Part shown: positions 18,696 to 28,180 of the stretch, piece by piece
Layout: the number at the start of each line of letters is the position of its first letter
Numbering within the stretch: the first letter of the stretch is position 1
Assembly: GCF_003148685.1 (NCBI RefSeq)
Contig: NZ_QGGR01000002.1
Location: 62,001-126,000, forward strand
Reading direction: 5' to 3'
Length of the DNA stretch: 64,000 nucleotides
From: Actinoplanes xinjiangensis
GTDB taxonomy: Bacteria; Actinomycetota; Actinomycetes; Mycobacteriales; Micromonosporaceae
Position numbers and translations under genes: made by a program
The notes under the pieces: model-generated
Told to the model about the DNA's origin: nothing
Databases searched by the model: none
Seen by the model: the letters and a program-made list of their open reading frames with translations, nothing else

Positions 18696-18820
18696 TTCGA
18701 GAGAAGTGAAGCCTGTGATCGCCGCCCGGCCAGTCGGCCGTCGCTGAGCGTTCTCCGCCAGCGGCGGCCCTGCGTGAACAACGTGCCCACCCGCAGGTGT
18801 TTCTTCATCCTTCTCTCGAA
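18696..18820 (+). promoter_or_regulatory. Structured 5' leader of the acetyltransferase gene (candidate cis-regulatory RNA)
   Basis: The arms TTCGAGAGAAG (18696-18706) and CTTCTCTCGAA (18810-18820) are perfect complements and extend by TGAAG/CTTCA past a 2-base bulge, closing a 125-base segment. Inside are an 11-pair helix (18736-18746 with 18759-18769, one G-U) and a 6-pair helix CCTGCG/CGCAGG (18769-18774 with 18792-18797). A CGGCC/GGCCG hairpin at 18728-18740 would compete with the 11-pair helix. The closing helix ends at the AAAAGG ribosome site of the gene that starts at 18836. Pairing is seen; regulation is inferred. The rest of the gap 18438-18695 shows nothing I can name. Confidence 0.4.
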
Positions 18821-18835
18821 AAGGCTTACCTCACC

Positions 18836-19594
18836 ATGGATCTGCGCATCCAGCGCTCCGTCGTGTCCCACCTCCGCACCCGGCCGAAGGTCATCGAGAT
18901 CGGCCCGTTCGTGGCCGGCCTCGACCCGGACACCGAGAGCCCCTTCATCAACTACGCCTCGCCACAGCCGGGCGTCCCGATCACGGCGGCCGACGTCACC
19001 GCCCTGATCAGCGCGTTCACCGAGGCGGGCCGCAAGCCACGCCTGGAGTACGTGACGAGTTGCACTCCAGAACTGGAGAGCCTGCTGGTCACGGCCGGGT
19101 TCACCGTCGAGCAGCGCAATCAGTACCTGGTCTGCCCGTCGGACGGGCTGACCGCCTCGCCCGTACCGGAGGGTCTGGTCCTTGCCGAACCCATGACGGA
19201 CCCGGACCGGGCCGCGGTGGTCGCCGCACAGAACGAGGCCTTCGGTGACCTGCCGGACCAGCAGCCCGAGGCCGCGGTCGCCCGGATGCGCCGCAGTCAG
19301 GAACGCGGCGGGGTGGTCCTCGGCGCCCGCACGGAGGACGGCGAGTGGGTCGGCGGTGGCCAGGCCGCTCCGCCCGGCGACGGGGTCAGCGAGGTCGCCG
19401 GGATCGCGGTGCGCGAGCCGTTCCGGCGGCGCGGGCTGGGCGCCGCGATCAGCGCGGGCGTCACCCGGCGGCTCTTCGACCGCGGGGTGGAGATCGCCTG
19501 GCTGGAGGCCTCCGGCGACGACTCATGGCGGGTCTACGAGCGGGTCGGTTACGTCCCGGCCGGCCATCGTCTCTACATCTCCCGCGAGTTGTAG
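18836..19594 (+). CDS. GNAT-family N-acetyltransferase
   Basis: A 252-residue two-part acetyltransferase. The C-terminal domain has the acetyl-CoA loop VREPFRRRGLGAAIS (about residues 184-198) and the closing strand ARLEASGDDSWRVYERVGY-like segment typical of GNAT enzymes (here WLEASGDDSWRVYERVGY). The N-terminal half is a second, weaker GNAT-like fold. Substrate unknown. ATG 18836 is preferred over 18797 because AAAAGG precedes it. The leader is strongly structured, and the stop codon lies inside the first copy of a 26-base repeat array. Confidence 0.85.
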   Translation: MDLRIQRSVVSHLRTRPKVIEIGPFVAGLDPDTESPFINYASPQPGVPITAADVTALISAFTEAGRKPRLEYVTSCTPELESLLVTAGFTVEQRNQYLVCPSDGLTASPVPEGLVLAEPMTDPDRAAVVAAQNEAFGDLPDQQPEAAVARMRRSQERGGVVLGARTEDGEWVGGGQAAPPGDGVSEVAGIAVREPFRRRGLGAAISAGVTRRLFDRGVEIAWLEASGDDSWRVYERVGYVPAGHRLYISREL

Positions 19595-19655
19595 GAACGG
19601 CCCTCTTCCGGAAGTTGTAGGAACGGCCCTCTTCTGGAAGTCGTAGGAACGGAAC
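19587..19655. repeat. 26-base tandem repeat overlapping the acetyltransferase stop codon
   Basis: Units start at 19587, 19613 and 19639 (AGTTGTAGGAACGGCCCTCT). The first copy contains the stop codon of the upstream gene; the first junction contains the palindrome CTTCCGGAAG (19605-19614). About 2.7 copies. Confidence 0.85.
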
Positions 19656-19659
19656 CCCC

Positions 19660-19838
19660 GGGCGATGAGGAGACGAAGCCACCCGAGGCGCTCATGAGGG
19701 GAAGTCGCTGGGGCGGCGGAGAGCCGAACTGCCCGAGGTGATCACGGGGCGAAATCGCTGGGGCGGCGGAGAGCCGAAACCGCCCGGGGTGATCGCCAGG
19801 CGGAGTCGCCCGGGTGGTGCAGAGCCGGGACCTTTCCG
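19660..19838. repeat. Degenerate 50-51-base tandem repeat, three to four copies
   Basis: The core TCGCTGGGGCGGCGGAGAGC starts at 19705 and 19755, with a diverged copy at 19806 and a partial one before 19705. On the minus strand it leaves a 101-codon open frame of 17-residue repeats (19573-19878), which looks like a by-product of a period near 51. The remainder of the gap to 19975 contains only a terminator-like hairpin. Confidence 0.75.
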
Positions 19839-19862
19839 GGGGAGATAGGGCGGTATCGCGAA

Positions 19863-19889
19863 ACGGCCGGTCCGGCACGGACCGGCCGT
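19863..19889 (+). terminator. Strong hairpin downstream of the repeat array
   Basis: Perfect 12-base arms ACGGCCGGTCCG / CGGACCGGCCGT with a 3-base loop. It probably ends transcription from the acetyltransferase gene before the DUF3616 gene. No T run follows. Confidence 0.6.
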
Positions 19890-19975
19890 CAGCGGCATGA
19901 TCGACCCGAAAGTCCCACCGGACAGAACTCTATGTTCGACCTGCCCTGATGCACGGCGGTGCGACGATGTGGGCC

Positions 19976-21037
19976 ATGACGGTCGACTACACGGTGCGGC
20001 TACGGTTCTCCGACGAGTCGCAGGCCGCGGCCACCCACACCAACCTCTCCGCGGTCCGCCTCGACGGCCGGGCGCTCTGGATCGCCGGCGACGAGACCGC
20101 GACGATCGAGCGCCTGATCGCCGACGACACCGAACGGCCCGCCGAGTTCGGGCAGGAGGCACGGTTCCGGCTGGCCGACTACGTGGACCTGCCCGGCGCG
20201 GACGCCGACGAGGAGGCGGACGTGGAGGGGCTGGCCCGCAACGGGCACTTCCTCTGGGCGGTCGGCTCGCACAGCCTGCGCCGCAAGCAGATCAAGGACC
20301 GCCACGTGGGGCCGAAGGCACTGCGCCGGCTGGCCCGGGTCGAAGGGCAGGACAACCGGCAGATCCTGGTCCGGCTGCCGGTCACCGACGTCGACGGGGT
20401 GCCGACCCCGGTCCGGGAGCTGACCGTCGACGGGGTGCGGCACCGGGCCGCCGCGCTGAGCGCCCGCGACGACCTGCGGCGGCTGCTGCGCGACGATGAG
20501 CATCTGGCGCCGTTCCTGCCGATTCCGGGCAAGGACAACGGCCTGGACATCGAGGGCATCGCGGTCCGTGACGACCGGGTCTTCCTCGGATTGCGCGGTC
20601 CGGTGCTGCGCGGGTGGGCGTTCGTGCTGGAGCTGCGGCCGTACGTGCTCGGCAGCGAGCCGGGAAGACTGCGCCTGCACCGGTTCGAGGACGGGCTGCC
20701 GTACCGCAAGCATGTTCTTGATCTTGAAGGTCTGGGGGTGCGGGACCTCTGCCCGGCCGGGAACGACCTGCTGGTGCTGGCCGGGCCGACGATGGATCTG
20801 GACGGGCCGGTGCGCATCTACCGCTGGCACGACGCGTGCGTGGCGGAGCAGCCGACGATCGTGCGGCACGATCTGATCACCCGGGAGCTGGAGCTGACCT
20901 ACGGCGAGGGTGACGACCACGCCGAGGGCCTGAGCATGATGGGGACGGATCGGGTGCTGGTCGTCTACGACAGCCCGGCGGCGGTACGGCTGGAGGCGGA
21001 CGGCGCGGTCATCGCCGACGTGCTGAAACTGCCCTGA
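19976..21037 (+). CDS. DUF3616 domain-containing protein
   Basis: A 353-residue protein of the DUF3616 family, probably a beta-propeller-like fold: repeated strands with motifs LWIAGDE, FLWAVGSHSLRRK, LDIEGIAVRDDRVFLGLRGPVLRG and DLEGLGVRDLCP. Cytoplasmic, no signal peptide. Function unknown. Upstream in-frame ATGs at 19949 and 19967 are possible; 19976 (MTVDYTVRLRF) fits the start of the domain, none has a clear ribosome site. The stop codon overlaps the next gene as TGATG. Confidence 0.85.
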   Translation: MTVDYTVRLRFSDESQAAATHTNLSAVRLDGRALWIAGDETATIERLIADDTERPAEFGQEARFRLADYVDLPGADADEEADVEGLARNGHFLWAVGSHSLRRKQIKDRHVGPKALRRLARVEGQDNRQILVRLPVTDVDGVPTPVRELTVDGVRHRAAALSARDDLRRLLRDDEHLAPFLPIPGKDNGLDIEGIAVRDDRVFLGLRGPVLRGWAFVLELRPYVLGSEPGRLRLHRFEDGLPYRKHVLDLEGLGVRDLCPAGNDLLVLAGPTMDLDGPVRIYRWHDACVAEQPTIVRHDLITRELELTYGEGDDHAEGLSMMGTDRVLVVYDSPAAVRLEADGAVIADVLKLP

Positions 21038-21396
21038 TGCGGCAGGTCTACGCGCATCAGGCGACGGTGTCGCTCGCGGCCGGCGGCGATCCGGGTGCAC
21101 CGGGTGCGGCGATCACCGCCGCTCTGTGCGGGCATGGGGAGCACGAGCCGCCGTGCCCGCTGGCACCCCACCACACCGCCGCCGCACCGGAGGACGGCCG
21201 GCTGCGGCTGCGTGTGCTCTTCGCCACCGAGCCGGACCGGGTCGAGGACGTCCGCGCCCGCATCGACGCGGCGCTGGCGGCCGGCGACTGGCGGCTGATC
21301 GAATCCGGCTGCACCCGCCTGGACCCGGCCGAACGGCCGCACGGCCGCCGCCTGCTGCGCAGACGACCCGAGGAACCGGCGGGATCGAGCGAGTGA
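21037..21396 (+). CDS. Conserved small protein coupled to the DUF3616 gene
   Basis: A 119-residue cytoplasmic protein. The first half has the pattern AALCGHGEHEPPCPLAPHHT with clustered Cys/His residues (C-GHGEHEPPC) that could bind metal, then a short alpha/beta segment LRVLFATEPDRVEDVRARID. It begins within the DUF3616 stop (TGATG), so translation is coupled and the two probably work together. I do not know a function. Confidence 0.72.
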   Translation: MRQVYAHQATVSLAAGGDPGAPGAAITAALCGHGEHEPPCPLAPHHTAAAPEDGRLRLRVLFATEPDRVEDVRARIDAALAAGDWRLIESGCTRLDPAERPHGRRLLRRRPEEPAGSSE

Positions 21397-21430
21397 GGCC
21401 GGTTCCGGGGACGGCCACGGCGAGACCGGG

Positions 21431-22840
21431 TCAGCGGGCGGCCGAGTGGGACATCCGCCCGGGCCCCAGGAAGCGGGTGAGGGCGGCCGCCGTCCCCGTG
21501 ACGGGGCCCCGCCACGCCACGTAGCCGTCGGGCCGGACCAGCACCGCGTCGCTCGTCTCCGCCTCAGGGGCTGCCACGACCAGGCGTTCGCCGTACCCGG
21601 AAAGGTCATCGGGTTCCGGGGTGAGCAGTACGTGCCGCCCGGACCGCAGCGCCTCGTAGAGGCGGCCGCCACCGCGGAGGGTGACGTCGCCGGCTCGCGG
21701 GGCGCCCGGGTAGCCGATGCCGACGCCGGAGATGACGCCGGTGGCACGGCGGACGACCGGCGGGAGGGCGAGCAGCGCGGCGCCGACGGTGTTGCGCAGG
21801 CGGCGGGCGACCGCCGACCGCATCATCGCCATCCGGACGAGGGCGCCGCTGCTGCGCAGGACGAGTCTGCCGACCGGGTGGCGTTCGGTCTCGTAGGAGT
21901 CGAGCAGGCCGGCCGGCGCCCAGCCGTGGATGGTGGCGGCGAGTTTCCAGGAGAGGTTCGCGGCGTCCTGGAGACCGGTGTTCATGCCCTGGCCACCGGC
22001 CGGTGAGTGCACGTGGGCGGCGTCGCCGGCGAGGAACACGCGGCCGACCCGGTAGTGCGGGGCCTGCCGTTCGTCGCTGTGGAAGCGGGACAGCCAGCGG
22101 GCCTCGGTGATGCCGAAGTCGGTTCCGTGGACCCGGCGGGTGACCTCGCGGATCTCGTCGAGGGTGATCGGGACGTCGTCGGCGACCTGGCGGCGGCGGT
22201 CCCAGGCGAAGATCCGATACCAGCCGTCGCCGAACGGGGCGACCATGGCGAACCCGTCACCGACGGAGTCGACGGCGAGGACGTCCTCGGGCGGGGCGGC
22301 GAGGCGCACGTCGGCCAGCATGATCGAGGTGAGCACCGCCCGGCCGGGGAAGGGCAGGCCGAGCTGCCGGCGGACGGTGCTGTGGGCGCCGTCGGTGCCG
22401 ATCACCCAGTCGGCGGTGACGGTGCGGTCGCCGAACTCGAGGGTGACCCGCTCGCCGTCGGGGCGCAGGGAGGTGAGGCTCGCGCCGCGCTCGATGCGGG
22501 CGCCCGCGGCCAGGGCCCGCTCTTCGAGGGCCGTCTCCACCCGGTACTGCGGGGTGATCAGCAGGAACGGATAGCGCGACGGCAGCCCGGTCAGGTCGAG
22601 GCGGATCCGGTCGAACAGGCGCAGCCGCTCGACTCGCGCGCCACCGGTGAGGATGCCGTCGGCGAGGCCTCGGGCGTCGAGCATCTCGAGGGTACGGGCA
22701 TGGACGCCGAACGCCCGGGTCAGGTTGGACGTCTCCGACCGGCGTTCGAAAACGGTGACCGGAATGCCGGCCAGGGCCAGGTCACCGGCGAGGAGCAGCC
22801 CGGTGGGGCCGGCCCCGATGATCGCGACGGTGGTGTGCAT
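21431..22840 (-). CDS. FAD-dependent aromatic-ring monooxygenase (PheA/TfdB type)
   Basis: A 469-residue class A flavoprotein hydroxylase. It shows the three FAD/NAD(P)H motifs of the family: GAGPTG (9-14), the DG motif VIGTDGAHSTVRRQ, and the GD motif VFLAGDAAHVHSPAGGQG. The C-terminal thioredoxin-like tail is shortened to about 70 residues. NADPH- and O2-dependent hydroxylation of an aromatic or polyketide substrate is expected; the substrate is unknown. Divergent from a TetR gene with two matching palindromes in the gap, so it is probably induced by its substrate. Confidence 0.9.
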   Translation of the reverse strand: MHTTVAIIGAGPTGLLLAGDLALAGIPVTVFERRSETSNLTRAFGVHARTLEMLDARGLADGILTGGARVERLRLFDRIRLDLTGLPSRYPFLLITPQYRVETALEERALAAGARIERGASLTSLRPDGERVTLEFGDRTVTADWVIGTDGAHSTVRRQLGLPFPGRAVLTSIMLADVRLAAPPEDVLAVDSVGDGFAMVAPFGDGWYRIFAWDRRRQVADDVPITLDEIREVTRRVHGTDFGITEARWLSRFHSDERQAPHYRVGRVFLAGDAAHVHSPAGGQGMNTGLQDAANLSWKLAATIHGWAPAGLLDSYETERHPVGRLVLRSSGALVRMAMMRSAVARRLRNTVGAALLALPPVVRRATGVISGVGIGYPGAPRAGDVTLRGGGRLYEALRSGRHVLLTPEPDDLSGYGERLVVAAPEAETSDAVLVRPDGYVAWRGPVTGTAAALTRFLGPGRMSHSAAR

Positions 22841-22860
22841 GACGGCGCCTCCACTCGAAA

Positions 22861-22930
22861 GTCAACAACTGTTGGCAACGATAGGCCGCCCGGGAAGATC
22901 GAGTCAACAGTTGTTGGCAAACGAGTGTTG
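22861..22930. promoter_or_regulatory. Paired TetR operators between the monooxygenase and regulator genes
   Basis: Two 12-base sites, CAACAACTGTTG (22863-22874) and its reverse complement CAACAGTTGTTG (22905-22916), lie 42 bases apart, four helical turns. Both keep the CAACA/TGTTG arms. A half-site GTGTTGGCA follows at 22925-22933, next to a CATAAT -10 element (22932-22937) for the TetR gene. Layout fits a regulator that represses both divergent genes. Confidence 0.75.
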
Positions 22931-22946
22931 GCATAATATGGTCACC

Positions 22947-23510
22947 ATGACCGCACGCCGTTCCGACGCCACCCGGGCCGCCATCCTCGTCGCCGCCCGC
23001 GAGCGCTTCGCCGCCGACGGGTTCGAGCGCGCCACCATCCGCGCCATCGCCGCCGACGCGCGGATCGACCCGTCGATGGTGATGCGCTATTACGGCAACA
23101 AGGAGGCGCTGTTCGCCGCCGCGGCCGATTTCGATCTGCGGCTGCCCGACCTGGGTGACACTCCCGGCGAGCGGATCGGCACCACCCTGGCCCGGCACTT
23201 CCTGCACCGGTGGGAGGGCGACGAGACCCTGATGGCCCTGCTGCGGGCGGCCGTCACCAAGGAGGCCGCCGCCGAGCGGATCCGGTCGGTCTTCGTCCAG
23301 CAGGTCGGCCCGGTCGCCGCCCGGCTGGCCCCGGACCCGGCACAGGCGGCCACCCGGGCCGGCCTGGTCGCCACCCAGATGCTGGGCTTCGCCCTGTGTC
23401 GTTACATCCTCCGGCTGCCCCCGGTGGTGGGGCTGACCCCGGAGGAGGCCGCCGCCTGGCTGGCCCCGACCATCCAGCGATATCTCACCGGCGAGGCGCA
23501 GGCCGGATGA
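22947..23510 (+). CDS. TetR/AcrR-family transcriptional regulator
   Basis: A 187-residue repressor. The helix-turn-helix spans about residues 8-52 (ATRAAILVAARERFA, FERATIRAIAADARID, MVMRYYGNKEALF); the C-terminal part resembles the TetR_C domain that binds a ligand. Two start codons are possible, 22938 and 22947. CATAAT at 22932-22937 would place the transcript start near 22944, so a leaderless message beginning at or next to ATG 22947 is preferred. Divergent from the monooxygenase, with paired operators in between. Confidence 0.88.
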   Translation: MTARRSDATRAAILVAARERFAADGFERATIRAIAADARIDPSMVMRYYGNKEALFAAAADFDLRLPDLGDTPGERIGTTLARHFLHRWEGDETLMALLRAAVTKEAAAERIRSVFVQQVGPVAARLAPDPAQAATRAGLVATQMLGFALCRYILRLPPVVGLTPEEAAAWLAPTIQRYLTGEAQAG

Positions 23511-23513
23511 CGA

Positions 23514-23547
23514 GAGCCGGGCCGGTGGAGATCCACCGGCCCGGCTC
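23514..23547. terminator. Bidirectional terminator between TetR and pheT
   Basis: A 15-base perfect stem, GAGCCGGGCCGGTGG and its complement, with an AGAT loop lies between two convergent genes. Confidence 0.85.
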
Positions 23548-23564
23548 CGCGGTGCTGCGAACGG

Positions 23565-26042
23565 TCAGGCGCCGCGCAGGACGGCGCCGAAACGGGAGGA
23601 CGTCACGGCGACCGCGGCGTCCCGGGCGGCGATGGTCTCCTCCGAGGTGAGAGTGCGGTCCGGAGCACGGAAGGTCAGCTTGTAGGCGAGGGACCGCTTG
23701 TCCCCGCCCAGCTGCTCCGACTCGTAGACGTCGAAGAGCGACACCGACTCCAGCAGTTCGCCGGCACCCTCGGTCAGGGCCGCCTGAACCTCGGCGGCCG
23801 GAACCGTGCGGTCCAGGACCAGGGCGACGTCGATCAGCGCCGGCGGGAAGGTGGAGATCTTCGGGGCGTCGACGACCGGGGCCGCCGGCAGGGCGTCCAG
23901 GTCGATCTCGGCGGCCGAGGTCCGCTTCGGCAGCTCCAGGGCGGCCAGCACGGCGGGGTGCAGCTCACCGGCATGACCGATGACCTCGCCGTCGACCAGG
24001 ATCGCGGCGCAGCGGCCGGGATGCCAGGGGGCGTTCTCGGCGGCCCGTACCGTGATCCGGTCCTCGGCGATGCCGGCCGCCGCGACCGCGACGCGCGCCG
24101 CCTCGATGGCGTCCGCCCACGTCGCGGCACGTCCCGCACCCCACCAGCCGGCCGGCTCGATGTCGCCGGCCAGCACCACGGCGAGATGCCACGGCTGCTC
24201 GGGGACGATCGCGTTGGCCGCCGCCCACTCGGCGTTGCCGGGCCGGCGGTCCACCCCCAGCTCGGGCGGCGCGGTCGAGGTCAGGTGCGGCAGGAAGACC
24301 GTGCCGGCCTCGAAGAGCGCCACGTCCCGGCGGCCACGGCCCAGATTCCGCTTGAGCGTGCCGAGCAGCGGGCCGAGCAGCGTGGTACGCAGCAGCGGCT
24401 CCTCCTCCGACAACGGGTTGGTGAGCCGCACCGCACTGCGACGCGGGTCCGCCGGGGGCAGGCCGAGGGCGTCGGCGACACCGGGCGAGACGAAGGGGTA
24501 CGACAGCACCTCGACGTACCCGTTCTCGGCGAGGGCCCGGCCCACCGACCGGCGCTGCTTCTGCGCCGGAGTGAGGCCACGGCTGGCACCGGCCGGCGGC
24601 AGCACGCTCGGGATCTCGTTGTAGCCGCCGAGCCGTGCCACCTCCTCGATCAGGTCGATCGGGGCGACCAGGTCGGGACGCCAGGTCGGCGGCACGACAC
24701 TGAGCACCTCGTCGCCGGAGACCTCGCAGCCGATCCTGGCCAGCAAGGTGGCCACTTCCGAGGAGGTGTACGGCAGCCCGATGAGGCGCGCGGGGGCGGA
24801 CGAAGGCAGCGTCAGTGCGACCGGAGCCACGACGTTGTCGATGTCCAGCACGAGCGGAGAAGCGGTCCCGCCGGCGTGCTCGATCAGGATGTCGACGGCC
24901 TTCTGCAGCGCGGCGAGCGGCAGCGCCGGGTCGACGCCCCGCTCCCACCGCTTGGCGGCCTCACTGAACAGCCGGTGCCGCCGGGCGGTCCGGCCGACCA
25001 TGACCGGGTCCCAGTGGGCGGCCTCGAGGAGCACGTTGACCGTGCCCTCCTGCCACTCGCTGGTCTCGCCGCCCATGACCGCGGCCAGCGAGATCGGCCC
25101 GGTCTCGTCGCAGATCACCATGTCCTCGGCGTCGAGCGCACGCGCGACACCGTCCAGGGTGGTCAGCTTCTCCCCGGCCCGCGCCCGCCGGACGACCAGG
25201 CCGCCGTGGAGCCGGTCCAGGTCGAAGACGTGCATCGGCTGACCGAATTCGAGCATCAGGTAGTTGGTGATGTCGACGGGCAGCGAGATGGCCCGGATGC
25301 CGGCCTGGATCAGGCGCCGCTGCATCCACTCCGGAGACTGCGCGTTCGGGTCGACGCCGCGGACGACGCGGGCCGCGAACCGGTCACAGCCGACGGTGTC
25401 GTCGATCGTGACCGGATACGGAACCTCCGCCGTGGCACCCGCACAGGCGATGTCCGCGGGATCCCGGTAGGCCACGGAGAAGTACGTGGCCAGCTCCCGC
25501 GCGATACCGCGGACACTCATCTCGTAGCCGCGGTCCGGCGTGATCTCGACCTCGATCAGCACGTCGTCCAGGCCGACGATCGAGCGCGCGTCGACACCCG
25601 GCTCGGCGGAGTCGGCCGGCAGCACGATGATGCCCGAGTGGTCGCCCGACAGACCCAGCTCGGCGGCCGAGCAGATCATGCCGTTGGAGTTGCGGCCGTA
25701 GGTCTTCCGCGCACCGATCCTGAATCCGCCGGGCAGCTCCCCACCGGGCAGGATGACCGCGACGAGGTCGCCCTCGGCGAAGTTCCGGGCCCCGCACACG
25801 ATCTCCTGCGGCGCCGGGTTGCCGACGTCGACGGTGCAGAACCGGATCGGCTTCTTGAAACCGGTCAGCTCCTCGATCGTCAGCACCCGGCCGACGACCA
25901 GGTCACCGAGGATCGTGCCGGCCTGGTCGACGATGCCCTCGACCTCCATGCCGAGATTGGTGAGCGCCGCGTCCAGCTCCGAAGCCGTGATCTCCGCGGG
26001 CAGCTCGACGTACTCGCGCAGCCACGACAGTGACGTCTTCAT
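23565..26042 (-). CDS. pheT: Phenylalanyl-tRNA synthetase beta subunit
   Basis: An 825-residue subunit of the alpha2-beta2 enzyme that charges tRNA-Phe. It shows the N-terminal tRNA-binding OB fold (about 40-150), the B3/B4 editing region, the B5 domain and the C-terminal FDX-ACB anticodon-binding domain ending RFGAVLRG. Length is normal for the family. It begins 4 bases after pheS ends, so pheS-pheT form an operon. Confidence 0.97.
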   Translation of the reverse strand: MKTSLSWLREYVELPAEITASELDAALTNLGMEVEGIVDQAGTILGDLVVGRVLTIEELTGFKKPIRFCTVDVGNPAPQEIVCGARNFAEGDLVAVILPGGELPGGFRIGARKTYGRNSNGMICSAAELGLSGDHSGIIVLPADSAEPGVDARSIVGLDDVLIEVEITPDRGYEMSVRGIARELATYFSVAYRDPADIACAGATAEVPYPVTIDDTVGCDRFAARVVRGVDPNAQSPEWMQRRLIQAGIRAISLPVDITNYLMLEFGQPMHVFDLDRLHGGLVVRRARAGEKLTTLDGVARALDAEDMVICDETGPISLAAVMGGETSEWQEGTVNVLLEAAHWDPVMVGRTARRHRLFSEAAKRWERGVDPALPLAALQKAVDILIEHAGGTASPLVLDIDNVVAPVALTLPSSAPARLIGLPYTSSEVATLLARIGCEVSGDEVLSVVPPTWRPDLVAPIDLIEEVARLGGYNEIPSVLPPAGASRGLTPAQKQRRSVGRALAENGYVEVLSYPFVSPGVADALGLPPADPRRSAVRLTNPLSEEEPLLRTTLLGPLLGTLKRNLGRGRRDVALFEAGTVFLPHLTSTAPPELGVDRRPGNAEWAAANAIVPEQPWHLAVVLAGDIEPAGWWGAGRAATWADAIEAARVAVAAAGIAEDRITVRAAENAPWHPGRCAAILVDGEVIGHAGELHPAVLAALELPKRTSAAEIDLDALPAAPVVDAPKISTFPPALIDVALVLDRTVPAAEVQAALTEGAGELLESVSLFDVYESEQLGGDKRSLAYKLTFRAPDRTLTSEETIAARDAAVAVTSSRFGAVLRGA

Positions 26043-26046
26043 CGCT

Positions 26047-27264
<1,218 letters not shown>

Positions 27265-27321
27265 TCAGATCCGGCGCCCGCGACCAGCGGGCCGGATAAA
27301 GGAGAGCCGGGGACCTGACAT
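27265..27321 (-). other. Possible 18-residue leaderless leader ORF upstream of pheS
   Basis: A TATGCT -10 element (27329-27334) lies 7 bases before an ATG that opens an 18-codon frame, MSGPRLSFIRPAGRGRRI. The end of the frame overlaps a hairpin GCCCGC/GCGGGC. It could be a leader peptide of the pheS transcript, but it holds only one Phe codon, so attenuation by tRNA-Phe is not supported. Confidence 0.25.
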
Positions 27322-27337
27322 GCGGCCCAGCATACCC

Positions 27338-28111
27338 TCAGCGCTGGGCGCGGGCCGACGCATATAGGCAGACGGCGGCCGCCGCGGCCAGGTTGAGGCT
27401 CTCCGCGCCCCCGTAGATGGGTACGCGCACCCGGCGATCCGCGGCACTCAGCAGGTCAGCGGGCAGGCCGTGGGCTTCGGAGCCGAACAGCCACGCCGTC
27501 GGCAGGGCGAGCTGACCGCCGTCGAGCAGCGAGTCCACATCGTCCTCACCGGTGCCGCTGGTGGCGAGCACCTGGAGCCCGCTGTCCTGGAGCAGTTCCA
27601 CGACGCCGAGCGGGGACCGGACGACGTCCACGTGGAACAGCGAGCCGGCCGACGAGCGTACACATTTGCCGTTGTAGGGGTCGACGGCGTCGCCGGCGAA
27701 GACGACCATCCCCGCTCCGGCGGCATCCGCGGTGCGCAGCACGGTCCCGGCGTTGCCGGGGTCCCGGATCTCGGCGACCACGGCGACCAGCCGCGGGTTC
27801 TTCGCCAGGGCCTCGCCGATCGGCACGTCGTTCTGCTCGCAGACGGCGACCAGCCCCTGCGGGTGCACGGTCTCGGCGAGCGCGGCGAGGGCGTCGTCGG
27901 TGACCGGTGACAGCTCGGGCGCCTGTGCGGCCAGGTCGGCGTGGCGCTCCAGCGCGGCCGGGGTGCCGAACAGTTCGAGCACCGCGCCCGCGGCGAGCGC
28001 CTCACGCACGGCCTGCGGGCCTTCGGCGAGGAAACGCCCGGACTGGTCGCGGTCCCGGCGGCGTTGCAGGCGGCGGGCGGCGACGATTCGGGGAGTACGG
28101 GGTGTGAACAT
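27338..28111 (-). CDS. TrmH/SpoU-family 2'-O-ribose RNA methyltransferase
   Basis: A 257-residue SPOUT enzyme that methylates a ribose in tRNA or rRNA using SAM. The three knot motifs are present: AEIRDPGNAGTVLRTADA, AWLFGSEAHGLP and RVPIYGGAESLNLAAAAAV. The N-terminal 90 residues form the substrate-binding domain (L30e-like). Position between rplT and pheS is typical for actinobacteria. Target nucleotide unknown. Confidence 0.93.
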   Translation of the reverse strand: MFTPRTPRIVAARRLQRRRDRDQSGRFLAEGPQAVREALAAGAVLELFGTPAALERHADLAAQAPELSPVTDDALAALAETVHPQGLVAVCEQNDVPIGEALAKNPRLVAVVAEIRDPGNAGTVLRTADAAGAGMVVFAGDAVDPYNGKCVRSSAGSLFHVDVVRSPLGVVELLQDSGLQVLATSGTGEDDVDSLLDGGQLALPTAWLFGSEAHGLPADLLSAADRRVRVPIYGGAESLNLAAAAAVCLYASARAQR

Positions 28112-28132
28112 CGCTCCGACCTGAGGAAATGA

Positions 28133-28161
28133 AGACGCCCCCCGGAAACTGGGGGGCGTCT
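28133..28161 (-). terminator. Terminator after rplT
   Basis: Perfect 11-base arms AGACGCCCCCC / GGGGGGCGTCT with a 7-base loop, 19 bases past the rplT stop. It ends the infC-rpmI-rplT transcript before the methyltransferase gene. Confidence 0.88.
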
Positions 28162-28180
28162 CGAAACGTGCTACGCGATA

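Noticed and set aside
19587..19838. Possible CRISPR array
   Set aside because: Units are contiguous with no unique spacers, and no cas gene is nearby.
19573..19878. 101-codon minus-strand frame of 17-residue repeats
   Set aside because: By-product of the 51-base tandem repeat; no start site support.
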